DNA of 7,724 bases. Origin: Candidatus Dormiibacterota bacterium. Its GTDB lineage: Bacteria > Chloroflexota > Dormibacteria > Aeolococcales > Aeolococcaceae. The notes beneath the pieces were generated by a model, which worked only from the letters and a program-made list of their open reading frames with translations, did no database searches and was not told the DNA's origin. The stretch lies in NCBI GenBank assembly GCA_003170875.1, contig PMYJ01000128.1:6770-14493 (forward strand). Reading direction: 5' to 3'. Numbering within the stretch: position 1 is the stretch's first letter; each line of letters starts with the position of its first letter. This document shows positions 1 to 6,959 of this stretch, piece after piece. The translations under genes and the position numbers were made by a program.

Positions 1-180
1 GACTTCCGGGTCGCGGTCGTCCTCCGGGACGTCAACCAGCTCTCGTACGAGGAGATGGCGGCGGCTCTCAGCGTGCCGCTGGGGACCGTGAAGTCGCGGA
101 TCTCCCGCGCTCGCGGCCTGCTGGCGACGGCGCTCCGCCAGTCTCCCGCAGTCTTTCCGCGCGCAGAGGAGGCATGGTGA
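1..180 (+). CDS. ECF-type RNA polymerase sigma factor, C-terminal end (partial, 5' truncated)
   Basis: Only the last 59 codons are present; the reading frame is open from base 1 to the TGA at 178-180. The translation holds a typical sigma region 4 helix-turn-helix: LSYEEMAAALSVPLGTVKSR followed by ISRARGLL. This is the part of ECF (sigma-70 family group 4) factors that binds the -35 element. The LSYEEMA...GTVKSRISRAR pattern is a hallmark of these factors, with the recognition helix around GTVKSRISRAR. Region 2 and the true start lie outside the window. The stop codon overlaps the start of the next gene, a zinc-finger anti-sigma factor, which is the usual arrangement of an ECF sigma with its own inhibitor and supports the assignment. 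The ECF subgroup and target promoters cannot be told from this fragment. Confidence 0.9.
   Translation, partial: DFRVAVVLRDVNQLSYEEMAAALSVPLGTVKSRISRARGLLATALRQSPAVFPRAEEAW
165..172 (+). promoter_or_regulatory. Ribosome binding site of the anti-sigma gene
   Basis: AGAGGAGG lies inside the end of the sigma gene. It is only one base from ATG 174 but four bases from the next codon, GTG 177, which overlaps the sigma stop as GTGA. The tight spacing makes GTG 177 a real alternative start, shortening the protein by one residue. Either way the two genes are translationally coupled. Confidence 0.6.
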
Positions 181-1106
181 ACCGCCACGTTGAGTCCCTC
201 TTCTCGGCCGCCTACGACGGCGAGCTGAGCCCGGACGCGCGGGCTGCCTTTGACCGCCACCTGGGCGAATGCTCCGGGTGCGCCGCCGCCTTCGCCGAGC
301 TGACCACCGCCGTGGACGCCCTCCGGGAGCAGCATCCCGCGCGCATGCTTCACCCGGTCCGCCTTCCCGAGGGATCGCCCGTCTCGGAGCGCCGCTGGTT
401 GGGGCTGCCCGCCAGCCTCCTCCGCGGACGACGCTTGCTGACGGGCCTGACCGCGGCCGGAGTGGTCGCGGCGGCCGGGGTGGCGGCGATCGTGGTCCTC
501 AATGCGGGCTCTGCCCCCGGAACCGACCAGCACTGGAGCAGCGCCGGGTCCGGGAGCGCCGCCCTCGGGCGCGTCCCAGCAGCGGGCAACGAGCCGGGAA
601 GCTCCCAGAGCTCCGCCTGCACGAGTGGGTGCTTCGCGGGGCCGGCGGTGGCCGTCCCCACGGCCTCGGCTGCCTGCGCCTCCACCACCCTGAGCATCAG
701 CGCGGCCTCGGCCGCCCAGATCCCCGACGGGTTCAACAACCGGGTCACCCAGGACGACGGAGTCACTGACGTCATCCTTGCGGCGCCGTCCTTCGACTAC
801 ACGCCGGGCGGGACCGTCGACGTCTACGCTCGCATCATCGACGACGCCACCGGCGGCGTTTCCCTCCCGTGCACTGTGCTCGCGGGCCCCGAGGTGGGCG
901 GATCGGGCGCCGCGCTCGAGCTGCCGTCCACCGCGACCTCCGCCACCCCGGCGGGAACGCTGACCGTCGGCGGCCAGCCCGTGCTGAAGGTCGTCGTCCC
1001 CAGTACCGCGACTGCGGGCCAGACCTACCAGATCGTCGTCGACGTGCCGGCGAGCGCCGGGGACCCCCAAGCCTGGCAGGCGTCCATCCCGATCGACGTC
1101 ACCTGA
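174..1106 (+). CDS. Membrane-anchored zinc-binding anti-sigma factor (ZAS type) with an exported C-terminal domain
   Basis: Predicted 310-residue partner and inhibitor of the upstream sigma factor. Residues 1-50 form a ZAS-like cytoplasmic domain with the H-x3-C-x2-C motif His29, Cys33, Cys36 (RHLGECSGC), known in this family to bind zinc and hold the sigma factor. A single hydrophobic segment at about 88-109 (LLTGLTAAGVVAAAGVAAIV) should span the membrane, placing residues 110-310 outside. The outer part begins with a Gly/Ser/Ala-rich linker, then an apparently beta-rich domain of about 140 residues that I do not recognise. It has four cysteines (149, 153, 168, 233), enough for two disulfides. 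The gene overlaps the sigma gene by 7 bases, so expression is coupled. The length and outer domain go beyond minimal anti-sigma factors and suggest sensing of an envelope signal. Family assignment is secure; the signal is unknown. Confidence 0.85.
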   Translation: MVNRHVESLFSAAYDGELSPDARAAFDRHLGECSGCAAAFAELTTAVDALREQHPARMLHPVRLPEGSPVSERRWLGLPASLLRGRRLLTGLTAAGVVAAAGVAAIVVLNAGSAPGTDQHWSSAGSGSAALGRVPAAGNEPGSSQSSACTSGCFAGPAVAVPTASAACASTTLSISAASAAQIPDGFNNRVTQDDGVTDVILAAPSFDYTPGGTVDVYARIIDDATGGVSLPCTVLAGPEVGGSGAALELPSTATSATPAGTLTVGGQPVLKVVVPSTATAGQTYQIVVDVPASAGDPQAWQASIPIDVT

Positions 1107-1122
1107 GCGCCGTCTCCGGCGT
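1107..1122 (+). other. Short hairpin between anti-sigma and GH18 genes
   Basis: CGCCG (1108-1112), loop TCTC, CGGCG (1117-1121) form a 5-bp stem with a G-T closing pair at 1107/1122, starting right after the anti-sigma stop codon. No T tract follows. It may moderately attenuate readthrough into the lipoprotein gene or protect the upstream mRNA end, but a stem this short also arises by chance at this GC content. Confidence 0.3.
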
Positions 1123-1138
1123 GGGGCGCGCAGACTCG

Positions 1139-2725
1139 ATGGCCATGCCCTCCCGTCGCGCCTGCCTCGGGCTCCTCCTGCTGATCCTGGCGGGTTGCGC
1201 CTCGCCGTTCGCCGGCGGCCCCTCCCCGGCGACGTCACCCCGCGGCCTGGTCGTCGTCACCGCCGGAGGGACGGCCCTCGACGACGGCACCGATGATGTG
1301 CCACCGAGCCTCGAGCTCGGCCTTGAGGGCGCGGGGGTCACCCCCGCCGTGGTCTCCGCCACCCTCGACGGGAGCCGCCTCATCCTCACCAGCTCCCCGA
1401 CGGGGGTGACGGCGACCGTCGCTCCCATGGCGTACGACAGCCAGCACCAGCTCGTGATCGACGTCGCCGGCCGCCCGCAGGAGGTGATCGGCTTCCAGGT
1501 GGTCGATCGCACCGGGGTGAGCGCTGCCGCCTGGCTGGGCGCGGCCGGCCAGGTCGTCTGTCAGGTCGTCTTTGAGTGGGCTCCGGACCGCGCCGCCATC
1601 GCGGCGGCCCTTCCCCAGGCGCAGCTCCACTGGATTGACGACACCCACCTGAGCCTCGCGTGGTCCGCGCCACCGCAGATCCTCGCCATCCCCGCCGGGC
1701 TGGCCGCGGCGCGCGGGTCGGTGCTGGACGGGCCGCTGCAGCTCTCGCTCACCGGTCTCCAGACTGGGCAGCTCCGCCGCGCCACGGTCCCGGCCGCCAT
1801 CCCGGCCCCGGCCGGCCTCCAGCTGACCCTCTGGACGGACGGCACCGCCTCCTCCCATGCGTCGACGCGGGCCCACGCGGCGGCGGCCGCCATCCTCAGC
1901 CCCACCGGCTGGCAGGTGGCGTCGGATGGAGGCCTCCAGGGCACTCCGGACCCGGTCACCCTGGCCGCGGCCACAGCGGCCGGCCGGGCGGTGTGGCCGG
2001 TGCTCAAGAACGACAACGCCGGCCCCAGTGGGACCGAACTGCTCCTCAACAGCGCGAGCGCCCGCTCCGGCCTGATCGCGGCCGTGGTCGGCCAGGTCCG
2101 GAGCCTCGGCCTCGCCGGTGTCAACCTCGACTTCGAAGGTGTTCCGGGAGCCGATGAGAGCGCCCTGACCGCGTTTGCCGGCCATCTCTCCACCGCCCTG
2201 CGCGCCGCCGGGGCCGGCCTCTCGATCGACGTCGTGCCTCACACCCTGGCGGGGACCAACTCGGCCTCCGCCGCCTACGACGATCCCGGGCTGGCCGCAG
2301 TGGCCGACTACCTCGTGGTGATGGCCTACGACGAGAGCACCCAGGTCGGGGAGCCCGGGCCGGTCGCGGGCATCGACTGGCAGGCGGCGGAGCTGGACGG
2401 GACCATGCCGGGGGTGCCCGCCGCCAAGATCGTTCTCGGCATCCCCCTCTACGCCCGCAGCTGGTCGGGCGAGCAGGTGACCGCGGGCGGCTACCTGTCG
2501 ATGGTCGAGCAGGCGCTCCGCGAGCCGGGCGTCTCCTACGAGTACGACTTCCCGGCCGCCACCCCGGTGCTGGTCAGCGACCCCGGAGGAGTCGCGACCC
2601 AGCTCTGGTTCGACGACGCCGACAGCCTGCTCCGCAAGATCGACGCCGCCAGCAACCTGGGGCTCGGCGGCGTCGCCGCCTGGGTAGCGGGCGACGAGGA
2701 CCCCGCCTTCTGGTCCGTGATCTGA
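1139..2725 (+). CDS. Exported lipoprotein with a glycoside hydrolase family 18 domain (spore-cortex-lysis / YaaH-like)
   Basis: Predicted 528-residue secreted lipoprotein. The N-terminus PSRRACLGLLLLILAGC is a type II signal peptide with lipobox LAGC and lipidated Cys20. Residues about 25-220 form a beta-rich region I do not recognise. From about 225 to the end the protein matches a GH18 TIM barrel: GVNLDFEGV carries Asp331 and the proposed catalytic acid Glu333; VVMAYDE (Met395, Tyr397, Asp398) and KIVLGIPLYARSW follow in the expected order, and the domain closes with GLGGVAAWVAGDEDPAFW. GH18 enzymes cleave beta-1,4 bonds next to N-acetylglucosamine; the GVNxDFE form, with Asn for the middle Asp of DxxDxDxE, resembles spore-cortex and peptidoglycan-active members more than classical chitinases. 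The gene lies 32 bases after the anti-sigma gene and is probably co-transcribed. Starts at ATG 1139, ATG 1145 or GTG 1121 all keep the signal peptide; no strong ribosome binding site decides. Substrate is inferred. Confidence 0.85.
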   Translation: MAMPSRRACLGLLLLILAGCASPFAGGPSPATSPRGLVVVTAGGTALDDGTDDVPPSLELGLEGAGVTPAVVSATLDGSRLILTSSPTGVTATVAPMAYDSQHQLVIDVAGRPQEVIGFQVVDRTGVSAAAWLGAAGQVVCQVVFEWAPDRAAIAAALPQAQLHWIDDTHLSLAWSAPPQILAIPAGLAAARGSVLDGPLQLSLTGLQTGQLRRATVPAAIPAPAGLQLTLWTDGTASSHASTRAHAAAAAILSPTGWQVASDGGLQGTPDPVTLAAATAAGRAVWPVLKNDNAGPSGTELLLNSASARSGLIAAVVGQVRSLGLAGVNLDFEGVPGADESALTAFAGHLSTALRAAGAGLSIDVVPHTLAGTNSASAAYDDPGLAAVADYLVVMAYDESTQVGEPGPVAGIDWQAAELDGTMPGVPAAKIVLGIPLYARSWSGEQVTAGGYLSMVEQALREPGVSYEYDFPAATPVLVSDPGGVATQLWFDDADSLLRKIDAASNLGLGGVAAWVAGDEDPAFWSVI

Positions 2726-2765
2726 TCGGCCGGGCGCCCTAGGACGACTCTGGGTTGGTCCCCAG
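2726..2765. terminator. Convergent gene end with small palindromes (possible weak terminator)
   Basis: The GH18 and BFN genes converge with only 13 bases between their stops. The junction has the palindromes GGGCGCCC (2732-2739) and CCTAGG (2738-2743), plus the hairpin CTGGG-ttggtc-CCCAG (2750-2765) inside the end of the minus-strand gene. None has a T run, so a classical intrinsic terminator is not visible on either strand. Confidence 0.2.
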
Positions 2766-3269
2766 GTCCGGCAGGTTCAGCTCATTGACCCAATCGCGGA
2801 CCTTGGCCATCCGCTCCTCGACCGCCTCGTCCAGGTCCCCCGGCTCCCGATCGGCATCCGGCTCGGGCATGACCCCGGCCTTCTCGAGGACCTCCAAGTC
2901 CACGAAGATGCCCGCCCCCACCCGCACCGCCACCGCGATGGCGTCGCTCGGCCGGGAGTCGATCTCCAGCCTGCGGGAATCCACCCGGGCAAGGATCCGG
3001 GCGTAGAAGACCTCGTTGGCGAGGGAGGTGACCACCACCCGCTCGACGCTGCAATCGACCGCCGAGAGGATGTTGGCCAGGAGGTCGTGGGTGATCGGGC
3101 GCTCCGGGGTGATCCCCGTGATTCGGAGCGCGATCGCGTTGGCCTCGTTGATGCCGATCCAGATCGGGAGGTACCGCTCCGCCTCCTTCTCCTTGAGGAT
3201 GACCACGTGCTGGCCGGTCGGCATGTGCACCCGGATGCTGTCCACCGTCATCTCGATCAGCTCCGCCAT
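2739..3269 (-). CDS. Bifunctional nuclease family protein (BFN domain, DUF151)
   Basis: Predicted 176-residue soluble protein with the whole BFN/DUF151 domain at about residues 5-130. Recognisable family motifs in order are RYLPIWIGINEANAIA (32-47), RPITHDLL (57-64), FYARI (88-92) and DSRPSDAIAVAVR (104-116). Plant and some bacterial members have been reported to have both DNase and RNase activity, and the domain is widespread in bacteria with an unsettled role, so a nuclease function here is by family only. The acidic tail (about 135-176, DADREPGDLDEAVEE) does not look like the UVR motif found at the end of some relatives. ATG at 3269 was chosen over an in-frame ATG at 3311 because the extra 14 residues (MGRAAVRGRRYHPA) are not family-like and a TATCAT box lies just before 3269. 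It is transcribed away from polA. Confidence 0.85.
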   Translation of the reverse strand: MAELIEMTVDSIRVHMPTGQHVVILKEKEAERYLPIWIGINEANAIALRITGITPERPITHDLLANILSAVDCSVERVVVTSLANEVFYARILARVDSRRLEIDSRPSDAIAVAVRVGAGIFVDLEVLEKAGVMPEPDADREPGDLDEAVEERMAKVRDWVNELNLPDLGTNPESS

Positions 3270-3275
3270 GGCTGG

Positions 3276-3281
3276 ATGATA
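3276..3281 (-). promoter_or_regulatory. Candidate -10 box of a leaderless promoter for the BFN gene
   Basis: Read on the minus strand the sequence is TATCAT, then six bases (CCAGCC), then the ATG at 3269. TANNNT at this distance would put the transcript start at or next to the A of the start codon, the usual layout of leaderless genes in high-GC bacteria. No clear -35 and no ribosome binding site are visible. Inference from position and consensus only. Confidence 0.5.
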
Positions 3282-3308
3282 GCGCCGCCCCCTGACCGCC
3301 GCCCGGCC

Positions 3309-3343
3309 CATCGGCCGGCCGAGCGGGGTCCCGGGCCCCGATG
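3309..3343. repeat. Overlapping palindromes in the divergent intergenic region
   Basis: TCGGCCGGCCGA (3311-3322) is a perfect 12-bp palindrome. CGGGG (3324-3328) pairs with CCCCG (3336-3340) around a 7-base loop, and CATCGG (3309-3314) is complementary to CCGATG (3338-3343), so the two can be nested. They lie upstream of both candidate promoters and could be operator sites or an mRNA structure if transcription begins further upstream. High GC makes chance palindromes common. Confidence 0.35.
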
Positions 3344-3366
3344 CCTCCCCATCCCACCCCGCCGCC

Positions 3367-3380
3367 CCTCCCCGGGGAGG
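3367..3380. repeat. 14-bp perfect palindrome upstream of polA
   Basis: CCTCCCCGGGGAGG is a perfect inverted repeat with no spacer, centred about 33 bases before the proposed polA start and covering the position a -35 element would take relative to the TACCAT box. This placement suits a repressor or activator site. The regulator is unknown; it does not resemble a LexA box. Confidence 0.35.
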
Positions 3381-3393
3381 TGGAGCAGGCGAA

Positions 3394-3399
3394 TACCAT
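3394..3399 (+). promoter_or_regulatory. Candidate -10 box of a leaderless promoter for polA
   Basis: TACCAT fits TANNNT and ends seven bases before GTG 3407, so a transcript could start on or next to the start codon. There is no -35 match; the 14-bp palindrome covers that region. The box supports GTG 3407 over ATG 3341 as the start. Evidence is positional only. Confidence 0.45.
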
Positions 3400-3406
3400 C
3401 AGGGCC

Positions 3407-6139
3407 GTGCCCACTGACGAAGGCGGAGCTGCGGAGCGGCCCACCCTGCTGCTCATCGACGGGCACGCGCTCGTCTACCGCGCCTTCTTCGCGATGCCGG
3501 CGCTCACCAACAGCCGGGGTGAGCTGACCAACGCCGCCTACGGCTTCACCTCGATGCTGCTCAAGGCGTTCACCGAGCACCGGCCGGGGTACTCGATCGC
3601 GGCCTTTGACCCGCCGGGGCCGACCTTCCGCCATGAGGAGATGGCCGGCTACAAGGCCCAGCGCCCGCCCATGCCGGCCGACCTCCGCCCCCAGGTCCAA
3701 TGGGCGCGTGACGTGGTGGCCGTGCTCGGCATCCCGGAGGTCGAGATCCCCACCTTCGAGGCCGACGACGTGATCGGCTCGCTCTCGGTCAAGGCGGTGA
3801 CGGCGGGCCTGGACGTGATCATCGTCACCGGCGACATCGACATGCTCCAGCTGGTCAACCCCCACGTTCGCGTGCTCATCAACCGCCGCGGGATCAGCGA
3901 CACCGTCGTCTACGACGTGGATGCGGTGCGGGCGCGCTTCGGCTTCGACCCGCCGCTCGTCGTCGACTACAAGGCCCTGCAGGGGGACGCCAGCGACAAC
4001 ATCCCCGGTGTCCCCGGCGTCGGCGAGAAGACGGCCATGAACCTCATCCATGAGCACGGCCCGCTGGAGGCGATCCTGGAGGCGGTCCCCGGGATGAAGC
4101 CCGGGCGTCTCCAGGCCAACCTCGCCGAGCACGCGGATCAGGCGCGTCTCAGCAAGCGGATGGCCACCATCCAGTGCGACCTCGACGTACCCCTCGACCT
4201 GGCCGGGGCCCGCGTCGGCGGCTACGACCAGCCGGCGGTGCACGTGCTCTTTGACCGCCTGGAGTTCCGCTCCCTGCTGCCCCGGCTCGGTGAGGCACTC
4301 GGATATGGCACCGCGCCGGTCACGGGCCCGCCCGGTCACGGCGAGCTCAGCTTCGAGGCGGCGCCGGAGTCCCCGGTCGACCTGGTGGTCGTGGAGAGCG
4401 AGGCCCAGTTCCAAGAGATGGTCCAATCGGTCGGCTCCGGCGGCCGCTTCGCGCTCCGGACGGTGACTGCAGGCCCGCCTCGCACCGGCGCGCCGCTCGG
4501 GACCGCCATCGCGCCGGTGGGGGCCACCCGCACCTGGTGGGTGCCGCTGCCCCAGCACCGGGAGGCGATCGTCTCCCTGCTCGGCGACGCGGCCCTCACC
4601 GTCGACGGCTACGACCTCAAGCGGGAATGCCTCGCCTGGGGCCCCGCGCTGCGGGGGTCCCTCGGCTTCGACACCATGCTCGGCGCTTACGTCGACAACC
4701 CGCGGGCGCGGGTCCTCTCCCTCACCGGGCTGGCCGCTGACCTCTGCGACGTGCAGGTGGAGAGCGAGGAGGAGCTGCTGGGGAGCGGCCGCGGCCGCCG
4801 CCGGATCGAGGAGCTGACAGCTGCAGAGCTGGCTGCCTACTACGGGCGCTGGGTGGGGCTGGTCGAGCCGGTCCGCGCCGTGCTCGCCAAGCAGCTCACG
4901 GGGAGCGGGCTCCTCAAGCTCCACGACGAGCTGGAGCTGCCCCTTGTCCCCATCCTCGCCGAGATGGAGCGGGTGGGCATCCTCCTCGACCGCGACGCGC
5001 TGGTCGGCATCGCCGCCGAGATGCAGGCGCGCATCGGCGCCCTGGAGGGCGAGGTCCACGACCGTGCCGGCCACCCCTTCAACCTCGGCAGCACCCAGCA
5101 GCTCGCCACCGTCCTCTACGACGAGCTGGGGCTCGCTGCCGGCCGCAAGACCAAGTTGGGGCGGAGCACCGACGCCGACAGTCTGGAGTCGCTCCGCGAG
5201 GAGCACCCGGTGGTCGACCTGGTGCTCGAATGGCGCCAGCTCACCAAGCTCAAGAGCACCTACGTGGACGCCCTCCCGCAGCTCTGCGACGCAGACGGCC
5301 GGGTGCACACCTCCTTCAACCAGGCGGTGGCCGCGACTGGACGCCTGTCGTCGGCGGATCCCAACCTGCAGAACGTCCCCATCCGCACCGAGTGGGGGCA
5401 GCGCATCCGGCGGGCGTTCGTCGCGGGCCCGGGCCGGCTGCTGGTATCGGCCGACTACTCCCAGGTCGAGCTCCGGGTGCTCGCCCACGTCACGGGGGAG
5501 GAGCGGCTGATCGAGGCCTTCGCCCGGGGCGAGGACATCCACCGCCGTACCGCCGCCCAGGTGTACGGCATCGACCCGGCGGCGGTGACGCGCGACATGC
5601 GTCGGGTCGCCAAGGTGGTCAACTTCGGGGTCGTCTACGGGCTCTCCGACTTTGGCCTGGCCCGGGACACCGGGATGTCCCGGGAGGAGGCCGGCGCCTT
5701 CATCCGCTCGTACTTCGAGAGCTTCCCGGCGGTGACCCGGTGGCTGGAGCAGACCCGCATGCACGCTCGGGAATGGGGCTGGGTGGAGACCTTCACCGGC
5801 CGCCGCCGCCACCTTCCCGACATCCGGGCGGCCAACCGGCAGATGCGGATGGCCGCCGAGCGGATGGCGGTGAACATGCCCATCCAGGGCGGTGCCGCCG
5901 AGATCATGAAGAAGGCGATGATCGACTGCGACCGGGCGCTGCGGGAGAGCGGCTCCCCCGCCCAGGTGCTGCTCCAGGTTCACGACGAGCTGGTCGTCGA
6001 GGTCCCGCGTGACGACGTGCCGGCGCTGGTCACCCTGGTCCGCGGGGCGATGGCCGACGCCTACCCGCTGGTCGTGCCCCTGGTGGTTGACGTCAAGATC
6101 GGCGACAACTGGCAGGAGATGACTCCGGTGGATGCCTGA
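3407..6139 (+). CDS. polA: DNA polymerase I with 5'-3' exonuclease; proofreading site degenerate
   Basis: Predicted 910 residues, close to other Pol I proteins; it fills gaps in excision repair and replaces RNA primers. The 5'-3' exonuclease (about 12-290) has LLLIDGHALVYRAFF with Asp18, EADD (118-121), TGDIDM with Asp143 and Asp145, and GDASDNIPGVPGVGEKTA with Asp194 and Asp197. The middle domain aligns with the 3'-5' exonuclease, but motif I FAFDTET reads FALRTVT (Arg351 and Val353 replace the acids) and the motif III Asp is Trp482; only Asp422 of motif II (FDTML) remains, so proofreading is probably absent. The polymerase domain is complete: motif A DYSQVELR with Asp683, O-helix Arg732, Lys736, Phe740 and Tyr744, and motif C VHDELVVEVP with Asp860 and Glu861. 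GTG 3407 is preferred because it gives a family-like N-terminus; ATG 3341 would add 22 Pro-rich residues. It overlaps mutM by 8 bases. Confidence 0.95.
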   Translation: MPTDEGGAAERPTLLLIDGHALVYRAFFAMPALTNSRGELTNAAYGFTSMLLKAFTEHRPGYSIAAFDPPGPTFRHEEMAGYKAQRPPMPADLRPQVQWARDVVAVLGIPEVEIPTFEADDVIGSLSVKAVTAGLDVIIVTGDIDMLQLVNPHVRVLINRRGISDTVVYDVDAVRARFGFDPPLVVDYKALQGDASDNIPGVPGVGEKTAMNLIHEHGPLEAILEAVPGMKPGRLQANLAEHADQARLSKRMATIQCDLDVPLDLAGARVGGYDQPAVHVLFDRLEFRSLLPRLGEALGYGTAPVTGPPGHGELSFEAAPESPVDLVVVESEAQFQEMVQSVGSGGRFALRTVTAGPPRTGAPLGTAIAPVGATRTWWVPLPQHREAIVSLLGDAALTVDGYDLKRECLAWGPALRGSLGFDTMLGAYVDNPRARVLSLTGLAADLCDVQVESEEELLGSGRGRRRIEELTAAELAAYYGRWVGLVEPVRAVLAKQLTGSGLLKLHDELELPLVPILAEMERVGILLDRDALVGIAAEMQARIGALEGEVHDRAGHPFNLGSTQQLATVLYDELGLAAGRKTKLGRSTDADSLESLREEHPVVDLVLEWRQLTKLKSTYVDALPQLCDADGRVHTSFNQAVAATGRLSSADPNLQNVPIRTEWGQRIRRAFVAGPGRLLVSADYSQVELRVLAHVTGEERLIEAFARGEDIHRRTAAQVYGIDPAAVTRDMRRVAKVVNFGVVYGLSDFGLARDTGMSREEAGAFIRSYFESFPAVTRWLEQTRMHAREWGWVETFTGRRRHLPDIRAANRQMRMAAERMAVNMPIQGGAAEIMKKAMIDCDRALRESGSPAQVLLQVHDELVVEVPRDDVPALVTLVRGAMADAYPLVVPLVVDVKIGDNWQEMTPVDA

Positions 6140-6956
6140 GCTTCCCGAGGTCGAGACCGTCGCCCGCGACCTGCGCTTGGAGCTGGTCGGGCGGAGCTTC
6201 GTCAGTGCCTGGGTGTCGCTGCCGGGCGTGCTGCGCTTCCCCGGCTCCGAGGCGTTCGTCGCGGCCCTCCCCGGACGCGCCGTCCACTCGGTCGAGCGCC
6301 GGGGCAAGTACATCTTCTGCCGTCTTGACGGGGGCGATGACCTGGTCGTCCACCTCGGCATGACCGGACACCTCCGGGTGGCGGACGGCGATGCCGAGGT
6401 CGTCAAGCACACCCATCTCCGGGCGGGGCTCGACGACGGTCGGGAGCTGCGCTTCGACGACGCGCGCCGCTTCGGCCGCCTGATGCTCGGCTCCCGGGCG
6501 GTGTTGGAGGAGCGGCGCGTGCTCCCCGCTCTCGGGGTCGAGCCCCTCTCCGACGACTTCACGCCCGAGCGTCTCGACGGCCTGATGCGGCGCACCACGC
6601 GGACGGTGAAGGCGGCGCTGCTCGATCAGTCGGGGATCGCCGGGCTGGGCAACATCTACGTCGACGAGGCCTGCCACCTGGCCGGGATCCGTCCGACGCG
6701 CCGGGCCAACCGCCTCACTCGCAAGGAGCGAGCGGCGCTTCACGCGGCGATTCGGAGCGTGCTGACCAAGGCGGTCGCCAACCGCGGCACCACGGTCGAC
6801 GACTACCGCGACCTCTGGGACGCCCGGGGCTCCCACCAGGAGGAGCTGCAGGTGTACGGCAGGGGAGGGGAGCACTGCCTGTCATGCGGCACCGTCCTGC
6901 GGCGGACTGTGGTCGCCGGACGCGGGACCGTGTATTGCCCGAGGTGCCAGCGGTGA
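6132..6956 (+). CDS. mutM: Formamidopyrimidine-DNA glycosylase (MutM/Fpg)
   Basis: Predicted 274 residues, the usual length. This bifunctional glycosylase / AP lyase removes 8-oxoguanine and ring-opened purines and nicks the strand by beta,delta-elimination. The start MPELPEVETVARDL gives the catalytic Pro2 and Glu3. Lys59 (RRGKYIF), the intercalating Met77 in HLGMTGHL and Arg113-Phe114 in DARRFG match the known DNA-contact residues. The helix-two-turn-helix region includes GIAGLGNIYVDEA. The C-terminal zinc finger is intact: Cys249, Cys252, Cys269, Cys272, with Arg264 in the GRGT loop. The N-terminal MPELPEVET and the Lys59, Met77 and DARRFG set favour Fpg over Nei-type enzymes. The ATG lies inside the end of polA with AGGAGA at 6114-6119, somewhat far upstream, so translation is probably coupled to polA. 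Together the pair covers base removal and gap filling in oxidative base excision repair. Confidence 0.96.
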   Translation: MPELPEVETVARDLRLELVGRSFVSAWVSLPGVLRFPGSEAFVAALPGRAVHSVERRGKYIFCRLDGGDDLVVHLGMTGHLRVADGDAEVVKHTHLRAGLDDGRELRFDDARRFGRLMLGSRAVLEERRVLPALGVEPLSDDFTPERLDGLMRRTTRTVKAALLDQSGIAGLGNIYVDEACHLAGIRPTRRANRLTRKERAALHAAIRSVLTKAVANRGTTVDDYRDLWDARGSHQEELQVYGRGGEHCLSCGTVLRRTVVAGRGTVYCPRCQR

Positions 6957-6959
6957 GCG

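Noticed and set aside
1235..2242. Minus-strand open frame opposite the GH18 gene
   Set aside because: The composition is low-complexity Gly/Arg/Ala, and the sense strand has clear lipoprotein and GH18 motifs. Treated as a shadow frame.
2739..2870. Possible UVR (UvrB/UvrC-like) motif at the BFN C-terminus
   Set aside because: Some relatives carry one, but this tail (DLDEAVEERMAKVRDWVNEL) lacks the expected pattern.
3341..3406. ATG 3341 as the polA start
   Set aside because: It adds 22 residues beginning MPPHPTPPPLPGE that are unlike Pol I N-termini and has no ribosome binding site. GTG 3407, with a TANNNT box, fits better, though this is not proven.
3257..6598. Open frame of over 1,100 codons on the minus strand, antisense to polA and mutM
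   Set aside because: Its translation is Arg/His/Gly/Pro-rich with no recognisable motif, while the plus strand encodes intact PolA and MutM. GC-rich third positions remove stop codons from the antisense frame.
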